From NCBI RefSeq assembly GCF_017876675.1, contig NZ_JAGIOI010000001.1:682001-746000 (forward strand): 64,000 nt of DNA, read 5' to 3'. Of the stretch, positions 34,857-43,538 are shown piece after piece (positions within the stretch are counted from its first letter, which is position 1; each line of letters starts with the position of its first letter). The notes under the pieces are model-generated. The model had not been told where the DNA came from, did no database searches, and saw nothing but the letters and a program-made list of their open reading frames with translations. Source of the DNA: Arthrobacter stackebrandtii (GTDB lineage Bacteria; Actinomycetota; Actinomycetes; Actinomycetales; Micrococcaceae). A program made the position numbers and the translations under genes.

Positions 34857-36374
34857 CTATGCCAGTGCCTTGTTGTGGATGAGCCGGATGACGTCCTGGC
34901 TCATGGTGTCGTAGTCGTGGCTGTTGTCCACGGTGCCGGACAGCGTGAAGGAGTCCATGACGGCAATCCGGTCCGCGAGGGTGATCATCTCGGCGAGGTC
35001 GCTGGAGATCAACAGGATGGCCAGGCCCTGGTCGGCAAGGCCCCAGATCAACTCATAAAAGGAGCGCTTGGTGCGCACGTCGATGCCGATGGTGGGCTCG
35101 TCAATGATCAGGATCCGAGGGTCCGCCGCCAGCCACTTGGCCAGCGACACCTTTTGCTGGTTGCCGCCGGAAAGCTGCCCGGCCAGCTGGTCCTGCGAGG
35201 AGATCTTGATGTCCAGCTCCGCCACGTACTTCTCCACGAGGGACCGCTCACTGGCGCCGCGGACCATGCCGAGCGGCCCGGCCAGGTTCCCCCAGCTCGT
35301 GACAGCCACGTTGCGGGTGATGTTCTGCTCCAGGAACACTCCCTCTTCCTTGCGGCTCTCGGTGACGTAGCCGATCCCGTGCGTGTGCAGCGCGTCCCGC
35401 ACCGAATGGATCACGGCGGGGCTGCCGTTGACCAGCAGCTCACCCTCGGTGATGCGCTCGCGGCCCAGGATGGCGTGGGCCAACTCGGTCCGGCCGGCGC
35501 CGACCAGCCCGTACAGGCCCAGGATTTCACCGGGGCGCACCTCAAGGCTGATGCCTCCGTGGCCTGCAGTGGTGGTGACGTTGCGCATCTCCAGGACGGG
35601 CGCCTGCCCCTGGTCCACCGCGCGTTCGGGTGTCACAAGCGATGCCAGCGAGCGGCCCACCATGATGTTCACGATCTCATCGTGCGGGTGGTCCGCGAGC
35701 GCGGCGTCACTGAGGACGGTCTTGCCGTCGCGCAGCACCGTGACGGTGTCGCAGTGCGCATAAACCTCATCCAGCTTGTGGCTGACGAACAGGATGGCGG
35801 CACCGTCCGCCTTCAGCCTGTGGATCACGGTGAACAGCTTGGCCGCCTCCGCGTCGGAGATGGAGGCGGTGGGCTCGTCCAGGAGCAGCACCTTGGTTTC
35901 GGTGTAAAGGGCCCGGGCGATTTCCACGAGCTGGATCTGTGCGGAGGACAGCTGGGCAATGGGCGTCTGTGGGTCGATCTCGAAGTCCAGCAGGGCCAGG
36001 CAGCGGGAAGCCTCGGCGTTCACTTTTTTCCAGTCGATGAAGCCGAACCGCTTGGGCGTGCGGCTGAGAACGATGTTCTCGGCCACCGTGAACTCACGGA
36101 TCACGTTGCGTTCCTGGTGCACCACGCCCACCCCGGCCGCGCCGGATTCGGACGGGTTGGTGAACTTTTCCTCCACCCCGTTGATGAGCAGGGTGCCGGA
36201 ATCGGCCTGGTGCACGCCGGTCAGGTACTTGATCAGGGTGGACTTGCCGGCACCGTTTTCACCGAGCAGGGCGTGGACCTCGCCCGGCATCAGCGTCAGG
36301 TTCACATTGTCCAGGGCTTTCACGCCGGGGTACGTCTTGGTGACGTTGCTCGCTTGCAGGATGGGTGCGCTCAT
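34857..36374 (-). CDS. RbsA-type sugar ABC ATPase (two NBDs)
   Basis: A 505-residue CUT2 ATPase. The N-terminal NBD has Walker A GENGAGKST and signature LSSAQIQLVEIARAL. The C-terminal NBD has a degenerate A-loop (GLVGAGRTEL) with signature LSGGNQQKVSLAKWL and DEPTIGID, as normal for RbsA/XylG/MglA. The ATG overlaps the permease stop (ATGA). Energises the importer formed by the two permeases and the binding protein at 39706. Confidence 0.93.
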   Translation of the reverse strand: MSAPILQASNVTKTYPGVKALDNVNLTLMPGEVHALLGENGAGKSTLIKYLTGVHQADSGTLLINGVEEKFTNPSESGAAGVGVVHQERNVIREFTVAENIVLSRTPKRFGFIDWKKVNAEASRCLALLDFEIDPQTPIAQLSSAQIQLVEIARALYTETKVLLLDEPTASISDAEAAKLFTVIHRLKADGAAILFVSHKLDEVYAHCDTVTVLRDGKTVLSDAALADHPHDEIVNIMVGRSLASLVTPERAVDQGQAPVLEMRNVTTTAGHGGISLEVRPGEILGLYGLVGAGRTELAHAILGRERITEGELLVNGSPAVIHSVRDALHTHGIGYVTESRKEEGVFLEQNITRNVAVTSWGNLAGPLGMVRGASERSLVEKYVAELDIKISSQDQLAGQLSGGNQQKVSLAKWLAADPRILIIDEPTIGIDVRTKRSFYELIWGLADQGLAILLISSDLAEMITLADRIAVMDSFTLSGTVDNSHDYDTMSQDVIRLIHNKALA

Positions 36375-37468
36375 TGCTTGACCTCTTCAGATGCGGACGG
36401 GGCAGGCTCGCTCGACGGCGGTGGGCCGGCTGGCGCTGCGGCTGCGGCCGGTTGCAGGGCCGCCGTGTTGACGCGGTGGTTGGCCACCCTGGCGCGCAGC
36501 ATCCCGGCCTTGGCCGATTCGCGTGATTCACGCAGGCGGCCCAGGGCCACGGTGCCAAGGATGACGGCGCCGATGACAAGGTTTACCCAGGCCGGTGCCA
36601 GCTGGAATTCAGCCCGGGCACTGTCCACGAGGCGCACCACGAAGGCGGCCAGGACGGTGCCGAACACGGCCACGGTGCCGCCGGTCAGGGAGACCCCGCC
36701 AATGATGGGCGCAGCGAAGCTGGACAGCAGCCAGTCCCCGCCCACGCTCTGGTTGACGCCCGGCAGGGACGCGAAGGAGACAAATCCGGCAAAGCCGGCG
36801 ATCAGCCCCGAGGCGCCGTGGGCAACCGTGAGGCTGCGGTCGTTCGAGATCCCTGCCAAGGTGGCGGCATGCTCATTGTCACCGGACGCCAAAAGGTGAC
36901 GTCCCGTCGTCGTATATCTAAAGGCCAGCCCCACCAGGACCGCCACGATGATGGCGATCACGAAGATGGCCGGCAGCCCCAGCCAGCGGGCCTTGCCGAG
37001 GGCGGCGACGGGGGCCCAGTTGTCGGACGAGATGGTGCGGGTGTTGACCAGCGCATATTGCACGCCGAGCAGCACGGTCATGGTGGCGAGCGTGACGATG
37101 AAGCCGTTGATTTTCGTGACCACCACCAGGATGCCGTTGGCGATGCCCGCGACGGCGCCGACCAGCAGTGCGACCAGCGCGCCGAGCCAGGGGTTGAGGC
37201 CCCAGTCGGCCACCATGACGGCGGCGAGGCAGGCAGCAACGCCGCCGATCGCGCCGATGGCCAGGTTCAGCTGCCCCACGGCGAGCGTGATCATTTGCGC
37301 CAGGCCGATCAGGATGGGCACGGCCAGGAACTGGAAGAACGTCTGCATGGAGACGGGGCCGAAGAAGTTTCCGCCCGAGGAGACGCCCAGGATGATGGCG
37401 CCGAGGATGATCGTGGCGATCAGGACAAGGTATTGGGAGCCCATGGTGGCGGGCAGTTTCAGTTTCAC
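36371..37468 (-). CDS. RbsC-type sugar ABC permease 2
   Basis: A 365-residue CUT2 permease with eight to ten hydrophobic helices (QFLAVPILIGLAQMITLAVGQLNLAIGAIGG, NGFIVTLATMTVLLG). The C-terminal 40 residues are Pro/Ala-rich and probably disordered. GTG 37468 overlaps the preceding stop (GTGA). Having two different RbsC-type permeases implies a heterodimeric channel. Confidence 0.9.
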   Translation of the reverse strand: MKLKLPATMGSQYLVLIATIILGAIILGVSSGGNFFGPVSMQTFFQFLAVPILIGLAQMITLAVGQLNLAIGAIGGVAACLAAVMVADWGLNPWLGALVALLVGAVAGIANGILVVVTKINGFIVTLATMTVLLGVQYALVNTRTISSDNWAPVAALGKARWLGLPAIFVIAIIVAVLVGLAFRYTTTGRHLLASGDNEHAATLAGISNDRSLTVAHGASGLIAGFAGFVSFASLPGVNQSVGGDWLLSSFAAPIIGGVSLTGGTVAVFGTVLAAFVVRLVDSARAEFQLAPAWVNLVIGAVILGTVALGRLRESRESAKAGMLRARVANHRVNTAALQPAAAAAPAGPPPSSEPAPSASEEVKQ

Positions 37469-38592
37469 GCTGTAGCTCCGCTCTCTGCGGGGGCCGGTTC
37501 GGCGGCCGCGGGTTCGGCCGGCGGCGGGCCGTCCGGGGGTGTGGGTGTTGGCTTGCGACGGCGTACGGTGCGGATGCGTTCGGCCGACAGTGCCACGAGC
37601 AGGATCAGGCCCAAGAAAATGTTCAGCATTTCCACGCCGGCGCCGAACAGTTCCAGGCCGCGGCGGATCAGCAGGGTCAAGGTGATGCCCAGGAAGGTTC
37701 CCGTGACGGAAATGTAGCCTCCGGCCAGGAGGGTGCCGCCGAGGATCGGGCCAAGGAAGGACTGCAGCATGAACTCGTTGCCGATGGCCGGGGTGAACGA
37801 GCCGGTGCTGGTGGCCAGCAGTATCCCGGCAAGTGAGGCGAGTGCGCCGGAGAGTGCGTGCACCAGGACGACCCGCTTGTTGGTGGGGATCGCGGAGAGC
37901 TCGGCGGCCTTGATGTTGGCTCCCGTCAGCAGGATCTCGCGGCCCAGCTTGGTGCGTGCGTAGAGCCCGCCGACCAGGAGCACCACGAGCAGGACCGGGA
38001 CCACCATCACGGGAATGGCCGCCGGGCCGCAGTAGCCCACCATGCATACGTCGAGGAAGGTGCCTCGGCCCAGGAACTCCATGCCCTCGGGCTTGGCCGT
38101 GAAGGCGGAACCGGGGCTGAGCATTGAGTAGACCGTGGGCACCAGGCCCAGCAGTGCGAAGCTCATGGCCAGGGTGACGATGAAGGAGTTCACGCCGGTC
38201 TTGGCGATGATCCAGCCTGTCAGCCCGCCGATGGCCGCACCCGCCACGAGGCCGGCAATGAGCCCCACAATGAACGGCATGTTCCACAGGTCGAAGGCCA
38301 TGCCGGTGAACATGGCGCCAAACGCGGCCATGTTGCCCACGGCAATATTCATCTGGCCGATGGAGAGCACCATCATCTGGGACAGGCCCACGATCGTGAA
38401 GATCGCGATGCTGGTCAGCAGCGGCGCCACCACAAACGCGCCGTTGAAGGCGTTGGGCTTGGCCGCGCCGATCAGGCCCACCAGCACCAGGATGATCAGC
38501 GCCAGAAAGAACTGCGGCGAGGTCAGGTACCGCTTGAAGTCAGTGCCCTGCCGGCGCCTTGCATCGCCGGCAGGGGTTGTTGCATGGCTCAT
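37465..38592 (-). CDS. RbsC-type sugar ABC permease 1
   Basis: A 375-residue CUT2 permease, related to but distinct from its neighbour. Family stretch IVGLSQMMVLSIGQMNIAVGNMAA, VNSFIVTLAMSFALLG and LGGTLLAGGYISVTGTFLG. The basic N-terminus and a C-terminal Pro/Glu-rich tail are cytoplasmic. Start overlaps the dehydratase stop (ATGA). Confidence 0.9.
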   Translation of the reverse strand: MSHATTPAGDARRRQGTDFKRYLTSPQFFLALIILVLVGLIGAAKPNAFNGAFVVAPLLTSIAIFTIVGLSQMMVLSIGQMNIAVGNMAAFGAMFTGMAFDLWNMPFIVGLIAGLVAGAAIGGLTGWIIAKTGVNSFIVTLAMSFALLGLVPTVYSMLSPGSAFTAKPEGMEFLGRGTFLDVCMVGYCGPAAIPVMVVPVLLVVLLVGGLYARTKLGREILLTGANIKAAELSAIPTNKRVVLVHALSGALASLAGILLATSTGSFTPAIGNEFMLQSFLGPILGGTLLAGGYISVTGTFLGITLTLLIRRGLELFGAGVEMLNIFLGLILLVALSAERIRTVRRRKPTPTPPDGPPPAEPAAAEPAPAESGATA

Positions 38593-39677
38593 GCCACGGT
38601 CCTCTTTTCAATGGCCGCCCAGTCCCAGTCGATGCCCAGGCCCGGGGTGCTGGGCGCGATGGCGAAGCCGTTGGCAATGCTCATCTCGGTGTTCGTGATG
38701 GCGCGAAGCTGCGGGATGTGCTCCACGTAGCGCCCGTTCGGGATGGCTGCCAGCAGGCTGATGTGAATTTCCATCAGGAAGTGCGGGCACACGGCCACGT
38801 TGAACGCCTCGGCCAGGTGGGCCACCTTCAGCCACGGCGTGATTCCGCCAACCCGGGCCACATCGACCTGGATGATGCTTGCGGCACCGCGCTGGAGGTA
38901 CTCGCGGAACTGGGCCACGGAGTACATGGACTCCCCCACCGCCACGGGGATCGAGGTGGCCTCGGCCAGGCGGGTGTGCCCGGAAATGTCGTCCGCCGGC
39001 AGCGGTTCCTCCAGCCAGAAGATCTCCAACGGTTCCAAGGCCTTGGCCCGGCGGATGGCCTCGGCACTGGTCATGGACTGGTTCGCATCAACCATGATGT
39101 CCATGCCCGGGCCCACGGCCTTCCGGACCGCCGTGAGCCGCTCCACGTCCTCGGAAATGTGCGGCTTGCCGATCTTGATCTTCAGCCCGGGCCAGCCGGC
39201 CGCCTGGGACGCCTTGGCCGAGGCCACCAGCTCCTCCGTGCCCAGGTGCAGCCAGCCACCCTCCGTGTCATAGAGGGGAACTTCCTGGCGGAAGCCGCCG
39301 GCCACCTGCCACAGTGGTTCGTTGGCGCGCAGGCACTTCAGGTCCCACAAGGCGGTGTCGACGGCGGCCAGCGCCAAGGACGTGATCGCACCGGTGGTGG
39401 TGGCCCGGGTCGAGGCGAAAAGATCCATCCAAATCTGCTCAATGTTGGCAGCGTCCTGTCCCACCAGCCGCGGAACAAGATGCTCGCGCAGCATAGACAG
39501 CACGGCACCGCCGCCCGTGCCGATCGTGTACGAATAGCCTGTCCCGGTCAGCCCGTCATCAGTCTTGATCTCAACGAAGATGGTCTCCTGCTTCAGGAAA
39601 CTCTGAACAGCGTCCGTGCGGACCGTCTCCACGTCCAAGTCGACGAGGTAGGCACGGGCGTGGGTTATGCGGGGCAT
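38589..39677 (-). CDS. mandelate racemase-type sugar acid dehydratase (enolase superfamily)
   Basis: A 362-residue enzyme starting at ATG 39677 (AAAGG upstream). The active-site set of the MR subgroup is complete: K166-I-K168, metal ligands D197, E223 (WLEEPL) and E249 (VGES), and the D272-H299 dyad (QVDVARVGG, VCPHF). The spacing is almost that of mandelate racemase itself. Such enzymes dehydrate L-fuconate, L-rhamnonate and similar acids to 2-keto-3-deoxy acids. Known L-fuconate dehydratases are usually longer, so the substrate is inferred from context only. It lies between the binding protein and the permeases. Confidence 0.88.
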   Translation of the reverse strand: MPRITHARAYLVDLDVETVRTDAVQSFLKQETIFVEIKTDDGLTGTGYSYTIGTGGGAVLSMLREHLVPRLVGQDAANIEQIWMDLFASTRATTTGAITSLALAAVDTALWDLKCLRANEPLWQVAGGFRQEVPLYDTEGGWLHLGTEELVASAKASQAAGWPGLKIKIGKPHISEDVERLTAVRKAVGPGMDIMVDANQSMTSAEAIRRAKALEPLEIFWLEEPLPADDISGHTRLAEATSIPVAVGESMYSVAQFREYLQRGAASIIQVDVARVGGITPWLKVAHLAEAFNVAVCPHFLMEIHISLLAAIPNGRYVEHIPQLRAITNTEMSIANGFAIAPSTPGLGIDWDWAAIEKRTVA

Positions 39678-39705
39678 GATGGCCTTTCGAAAAGCGGGGT
39701 GGGTG

Positions 39706-40761
39706 TTACTTGCAGTCCAGGTACTTCGAGTCGAAGTCCTTCGCCAGCTCGGCCGACTTGGCGTCGCGCTCTGCGTCGTAGTCCTTGACGTTGTCCTTGG
39801 TGACAATGAAGGAGCCGGAGTCAATGATTTCGCCCGGGCTGGCCATGGTGCAGGCCTTGGTGGCGAGCTTGGCCAGGGCGTAGGAGCCCACGAAGGCTTG
39901 GCCTGAGGGGTTCTGCACAACCGTGGCCGAGACCGAGCCGTCCTCAATGGCTGAAAGGATCGTGGCGTCGTCGTCAATGGCAACGAGCTTGATGGGCAGC
40001 TTGGAGTCCTTGACTGCTGTGGCCGCGGCTACTGCCGGGTTGTAGGCCGTGGAGACGATGCCGTTGATGGTGCTGCCCTTGGAGGCGAGCAGGTCGGCGA
40101 CTGCCTTCTGCGCGGTGGTCAGGTCGGTGTCGATGTCGGTGACGTCGGGCAGCAGCGTGACAGCGCCGCCGGTCTCGGCAACGGCCTTCTTGACACCGGC
40201 GATGCGGCGCTGGGTGTTGGAGTCGACGTTCACGCCGGTCAGGTGGGCAAGGACGCCCTTGCCGTCCATCGCATCGATCGCAGCCTTGGCTGCCTTGTAG
40301 GCGGCTTCCTCGGTGTCTGTGGACAGGCAGAAGTCGGCTTCATTCGTGTCACCGGCGGGGCAGGAGCCCAGAGCAGCGGTGGCGACGCCGTGCTTCTTGA
40401 GGTTGCTGAAGGTGGAGTTGATGTCCGTGGGTGAGACGCCGAAGACACCGAAGGCGTTGTAGCCGTTGGCCACCATGGAGTTGATCACGTCATTCTGCTT
40501 GGTCTGGTCCCACTCAGCGGTTTCGTTGAAGGTGACATCGCCCAGCTTGAATTCGGTCTTGGCCATGGCGCCTGCCTCCGTCCATGGCTGGAAGTAGGGG
40601 TGTGCACCGCCTGAAATAAGGCCAACCTTCACGGTGTCCATGGCGGCAGGGGCGCCGCCGTTGTCTCCGCCGCCTGCAGTTTCCTGAGGGGTGCAGGCCG
40701 TGATGGCCAGGACGGATGCAGCCAGGACGGCCACTGCGGTGGAAAGGGCGTTCAGTCTCAT
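39706..40761 (-). CDS. RbsB-type sugar-binding lipoprotein
   Basis: A 351-residue periplasmic-binding-protein-like receptor (Peripla_BP_4). Signal peptide with lipobox ITAC at about residue 23. Mature motifs include VKVGLISGGAHPYFQPW, NDVINSMVANGYNAFGVFG and KLVAIDDDATIL. First gene of the fucose operon, 85 bp downstream of a strong promoter and the GntR operator. Binds a monosaccharide, probably L-fucose or another 6-deoxyhexose. Confidence 0.92.
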   Translation of the reverse strand: MRLNALSTAVAVLAASVLAITACTPQETAGGGDNGGAPAAMDTVKVGLISGGAHPYFQPWTEAGAMAKTEFKLGDVTFNETAEWDQTKQNDVINSMVANGYNAFGVFGVSPTDINSTFSNLKKHGVATAALGSCPAGDTNEADFCLSTDTEEAAYKAAKAAIDAMDGKGVLAHLTGVNVDSNTQRRIAGVKKAVAETGGAVTLLPDVTDIDTDLTTAQKAVADLLASKGSTINGIVSTAYNPAVAAATAVKDSKLPIKLVAIDDDATILSAIEDGSVSATVVQNPSGQAFVGSYALAKLATKACTMASPGEIIDSGSFIVTKDNVKDYDAERDAKSAELAKDFDSKYLDCK

Positions 40762-40788
40762 CGTTGAGCTCCAGTCAGTATCGAAAAA

Positions 40789-40812
40789 ATCCTATAGGAT
40801 ATAGTGATATCC
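40789..40812. promoter_or_regulatory. GntR operator of the fucose operon
   Basis: A perfect 12-bp palindrome ATCCTATAGGAT at 40789-40800, overlapped by GGATAT-AGTG-ATATCC at 40797-40812. Immediately downstream of the minus-strand -10, covering the start site, as expected for repression by the divergent GntR protein. Confidence 0.75.
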
Positions 40813-40813
40813 A

Positions 40814-40842
40814 ATTATCTGGGCCGTTATACTTTCTGTCAA
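40814..40842 (-). promoter_or_regulatory. near-consensus promoter of the fucose operon
   Basis: Minus strand: TTGACA (plus 40837-40842), 17-base spacer, GATAAT (plus 40814-40819). One mismatch to the combined housekeeping consensus. Drives 39706 and the genes beyond. Confidence 0.8.
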
Positions 40843-40863
40843 GGACTTTGATCGGAGAAGGTT

Positions 40864-41592
40864 TTGGAACCGTCATACTTGACATCGCTGCAGGGCATGG
40901 CCCCCCGCCAGGAACTGGCTGACGAGGTCCATGCACTTCTACGCGGCCACATCATGCGCGGCACCATCCCGCCCGGCGTGCGCATCAACATTGAAGATGT
41001 GGCCCGGCAGCTCAACGTCTCCCCCACCCCCGTGCGAGAAACGCTGGCCCGCCTGGAGTCCGAGGGGCTCGTCGACCGGCAGCCCCGCCGCGGGTACAGG
41101 GCCACGGAACTGTTGGACCGCGACGACGTCCGTGACCTCTACGAGCTGCGCATGCTGCTGGAGCCCCACGCCGTGGAGGCCGCCGCCAACCGTGCCGATG
41201 CGCCTTTGCTGCAGCTGATCAGGGAAGAACTGGAGCGCGGACGCGAGCTGACCCGGGACACCTCCACGATTTCACCGGCCGAGCTGTCGGCCCACGACGA
41301 GCGCTTCCACGACCTCATCTTCCAGGCGGCCGGCAACGAGCTCATCCGGCAGTCCTACGCCAGGACCCACTGCCACCTGCACATCTTCCGGCTCGCCTAC
41401 TCGGACAGCTACGACGACCACACCATCCTGGAACACGGGCAAATCCTGGCCCCGCTGGTGGCGGGCGACGCCGAAGCCGCCACGGAGGCCATGCGCCGGC
41501 ATGTGCTCTCCTCCGAAGCGCGCGTGATGCGCTATTTTGACAGCCAGGAACCCAAGAAGGCCGCGTGGCACGGCAACCCGGCGACACTGTAG
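40864..41592 (+). CDS. GntR-family (FadR subgroup) regulator of the fucose operon
   Basis: A 242-residue repressor. The winged HTH covers about residues 15-80 (GVRINIEDVARQLNVSPTPV, then RETLARLESEGLVDRQPRRG). The C-terminal FCD domain has the expected metal-binding pattern (ELSAHDERFHDLIF, then a late H-G and R-R-H). Starts at TTG 40864 with GGAG five bases upstream; ATG 40897 is an alternative. FadR-type regulators usually respond to sugar acids or ketoacids, here plausibly a fuconate-pathway intermediate. Operator at 40789-40812. Confidence 0.9.
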   Translation: MEPSYLTSLQGMAPRQELADEVHALLRGHIMRGTIPPGVRINIEDVARQLNVSPTPVRETLARLESEGLVDRQPRRGYRATELLDRDDVRDLYELRMLLEPHAVEAAANRADAPLLQLIREELERGRELTRDTSTISPAELSAHDERFHDLIFQAAGNELIRQSYARTHCHLHIFRLAYSDSYDDHTILEHGQILAPLVAGDAEAATEAMRRHVLSSEARVMRYFDSQEPKKAAWHGNPATL

Positions 41593-41647
41593 GCACCGGC
41601 CGCACAACCACTATGGCGAACGCCGCCCGAAGGGCTAGTCTGAGGCC

Positions 41648-41815
41648 ATGAACAGGAACCCGGACTTCAACGACAACGAACTCATCCACGACCGCGGATC
41701 CGTGGACGGCCTCGGCGAGATCTACTCCGAGATGGTCACCCCTGACATCGAGGAAATGAACGAACACGCCGACACGCTGGAACAAGAATCCCAGGTGGAG
41801 CCCGACGCACTTTAG
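41648..41815 (+). CDS. small acidic protein, 55 residues
   Basis: ATG 41648 to TAG 41815 encodes an acidic 55-residue protein (starts MNRNPDFNDNELIHDRG, ends QVEPDAL). No signal peptide or membrane helix. Codon third positions are GC-rich as in real neighbours. No good Shine-Dalgarno is seen, so it may be leaderless or coupled to the GntR gene 55 bp upstream. A strong terminator-like hairpin follows 26 bases after the stop, supporting a real transcript end. Function unknown. Confidence 0.55.
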   Translation: MNRNPDFNDNELIHDRGSVDGLGEIYSEMVTPDIEEMNEHADTLEQESQVEPDAL

Positions 41816-41841
41816 TGCCGGCCTGCTCCACCCCGCCACCC

Positions 41842-41877
41842 ACGGGAGGGGCCGGGCTGCCACCGGGCCCCTCCCGT
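41842..41877 (+). terminator. hairpin terminator after the small ORF
   Basis: ACGGGAGGGGCC (41842-41853) pairs perfectly with GGCCCCTCCCGT (41866-41877), with a 12-base loop that can pair further. No long U-run. Confidence 0.65.
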
Positions 41878-42263
41878 TCGTGCCCTGTCCGCGCCCTTCC
41901 GCGCGCACGCACAGCCCCCACCTGCCCCCACCTGCCCCGGGCGCAGCTAATTCAGTCCGGGCGGCGCATGCCCTGGCTCGACCCTGCACCTGCGCGCACC
42001 ATGCCCCTTCAGCCGCGCAGGCGCGACTGTGGCACACCCTGGCACCCCAGTGCTGCGCACGCCCAAAGCCCGCACCGATCCGCACCAGGTGCACCAGGTG
42101 CACCCGCAAGACCGGCGGCAGCACGCCGTCGGCCACTTCAGGCATGCGGCACACAGGCACAATTTGCCGCTTTAACCCACAAAACTCCGCACTGCCGCCA
42201 AGAATCCAACCACAGCCTAGACTTTTGGCTACTTTTCCAAGCCGAAGTACCTTGATAAATGCA

Positions 42264-42292
42264 TTGACAGCACCAGCTTTGCATCATATGTT
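42264..42292 (+). promoter_or_regulatory. xylAB promoter
   Basis: TTGACA, 17-base spacer, TATGTT, ending 53 bases before the xylA ATG. Confidence 0.7.
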
Positions 42293-42345
42293 TGTAGTCA
42301 GAACTTATTAAAGAGATCTGCACCACTGACACTTGGAGGCAACCC

Positions 42346-43536
42346 ATGGCTCTTGAGCCCACACGCGAAGACAAGTTTTCCTTTGGCCTTTGGACCATCG
42401 GCTGGAACGCCCAGGACCAGTTCGGCTCGGCCACCCGGCCGCACCTGGACGCCGTGGAGGCCGTCAACAAGCTGAGCGACCTCGGCGCCTACGGCATGAC
42501 CTTCCACGACAATGACCTGTTCCCGTTCGAGTCCACTGCGGCCCAGCGCCGCACCGAGATCGACCGGCTCAAGGGCGCCCTGGATTCCACCGGCCTGGTC
42601 ATCCCCATGGTCACCACCAACCTCTTCAGCCACCCGGTCTTCAAGGACGGCGGCTTCACCTCCAACGACCGCAGCGTGCGCCGCTTCGCCATCCGCAAGG
42701 TCATCGAAAACCTGGACCTGGCCGCAGAGCTCGGCGCCGAAACCTTCGTCATGTGGGGCGGGCGCGAGGGCAGCGAATACGATTCCGCCAAGGACATCCG
42801 CGGCGCCCTCGAGCGCTACCGCGAGGCCGTGAACCTGCTCGGCGACTACGTCACCGACAAGGGCTACAACATCCGCTTCGCCATCGAGCCCAAGCCGAAC
42901 GAACCCCGCGGCGACATCCTCCTGCCCACCCTGGGCCACGCCCTCGCGTTCATCGAGACGCTGGAACGCCCCGAACTCGTGGGCATCAACCCGGAGACCG
43001 GCCACGAGCAGATGGCCGGGCTGAACTTCACCCACGGCATCGCCCAGGCCCTCTACCAGGGCAAGCTGTTCCACATCGACCTCAACGGCCAGCGCGGCGT
43101 GAAGTTTGACCAGGACCTCGTCTTCGGCCACGGCGACCTGCAGAACGCCTTTTCCCTCGTGGACCTGCTCGAAAACGGCGGCCCCAACGGCACCCCCGCC
43201 TACACGGGCCCTCGCCACTTCGACTACAAGCCCTCCCGCACCGAGGACATCAACGGCGTCTGGGATTCGGCCGCCGCCAACATGCGCATGTACCTGCTCC
43301 TGAAGGAACGTGCCGCAGCCTTCCGCGCCGATCCCGAGGTCCAGGCCGCACTCGCCTTCTCCAAGGTGGATGAAATCAACCAGCCCACCCTGAACCCGGG
43401 CGAAGGCTACGATGCCCTGATCGCCGACACGTCCGCCTACGAGGACTTCGACGCCGCCCCGTACTTCGGCGGCAAGGGCTTCGGCTTCGTCAAGCTCCAG
43501 CAGTTGTTCCTCGAGCACCTCCTGGGCGCCCGGTAG
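42346..43536 (+). CDS. xylA: xylose isomerase
   Basis: A 396-residue TIM-barrel enzyme converting D-xylose to D-xylulose in the cytoplasm. Catalytic H54 and D57 in TFHDND, metal/substrate ligands in [13 protein letters not shown] (E and K), [10 protein letters not shown], and [17 protein letters not shown]. Length and opening ([14 protein letters not shown]) match actinobacterial class I enzymes such as those of Arthrobacter and Streptomyces. GGAGG precedes ATG 42346. Followed after 2 bp by xylB. Confidence 0.97.
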   Translation: MALEPTREDKFSFGLWTIGWNAQDQFGSATRPHLDAVEAVNKLSDLGAYGMTFHDNDLFPFESTAAQRRTEIDRLKGALDSTGLVIPMVTTNLFSHPVFKDGGFTSNDRSVRRFAIRKVIENLDLAAELGAETFVMWGGREGSEYDSAKDIRGALERYREAVNLLGDYVTDKGYNIRFAIEPKPNEPRGDILLPTLGHALAFIETLERPELVGINPETGHEQMAGLNFTHGIAQALYQGKLFHIDLNGQRGVKFDQDLVFGHGDLQNAFSLVDLLENGGPNGTPAYTGPRHFDYKPSRTEDINGVWDSAAANMRMYLLLKERAAAFRADPEVQAALAFSKVDEINQPTLNPGEGYDALIADTSAYEDFDAAPYFGGKGFGFVKLQQLFLEHLLGAR

Positions 43537-43538
43537 CC

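Larger units (their letters stand above)
41816..42345. promoter_or_regulatory. long leader upstream of xylA
   Basis: A 530-bp gap. It starts with a hairpin terminator (41842-41877), continues as C-rich DNA without a credible gene, has a short direct repeat (CCAGGTGCA twice near 42085), and turns AT-rich near 42240. There TTGACA (42264-42269) and TATGTT (42287-42292) with 17-base spacing form a good promoter. GGAGG precedes the xylA ATG. The AT-rich 42295-42320 is the likely site for the ROK regulator, but no clear palindrome was found. Confidence 0.65.

Noticed and set aside
34356-36899. An 847-codon open frame on the plus strand opposite the RbsA-type ATPase
   Set aside because: Its translation is low-complexity His/Gly/Asp/Val-rich and matches nothing, as expected for the antisense frame of a GC-rich gene; the minus-strand frame has full ABC motifs.
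36371-38287. A 638-codon frame joining both permeases
   Set aside because: Only the part from GTG 37468 has permease sequence; the rest is an out-of-frame reading of the upstream permease gene.
38589-39983. A longer N-terminus for the MR-type dehydratase (start at 39983)
   Set aside because: The extra about 100 residues overlap the binding-protein gene in another frame and are Thr/Arg/Pro-rich; active-site spacing matches mandelate racemase when starting at 39677.
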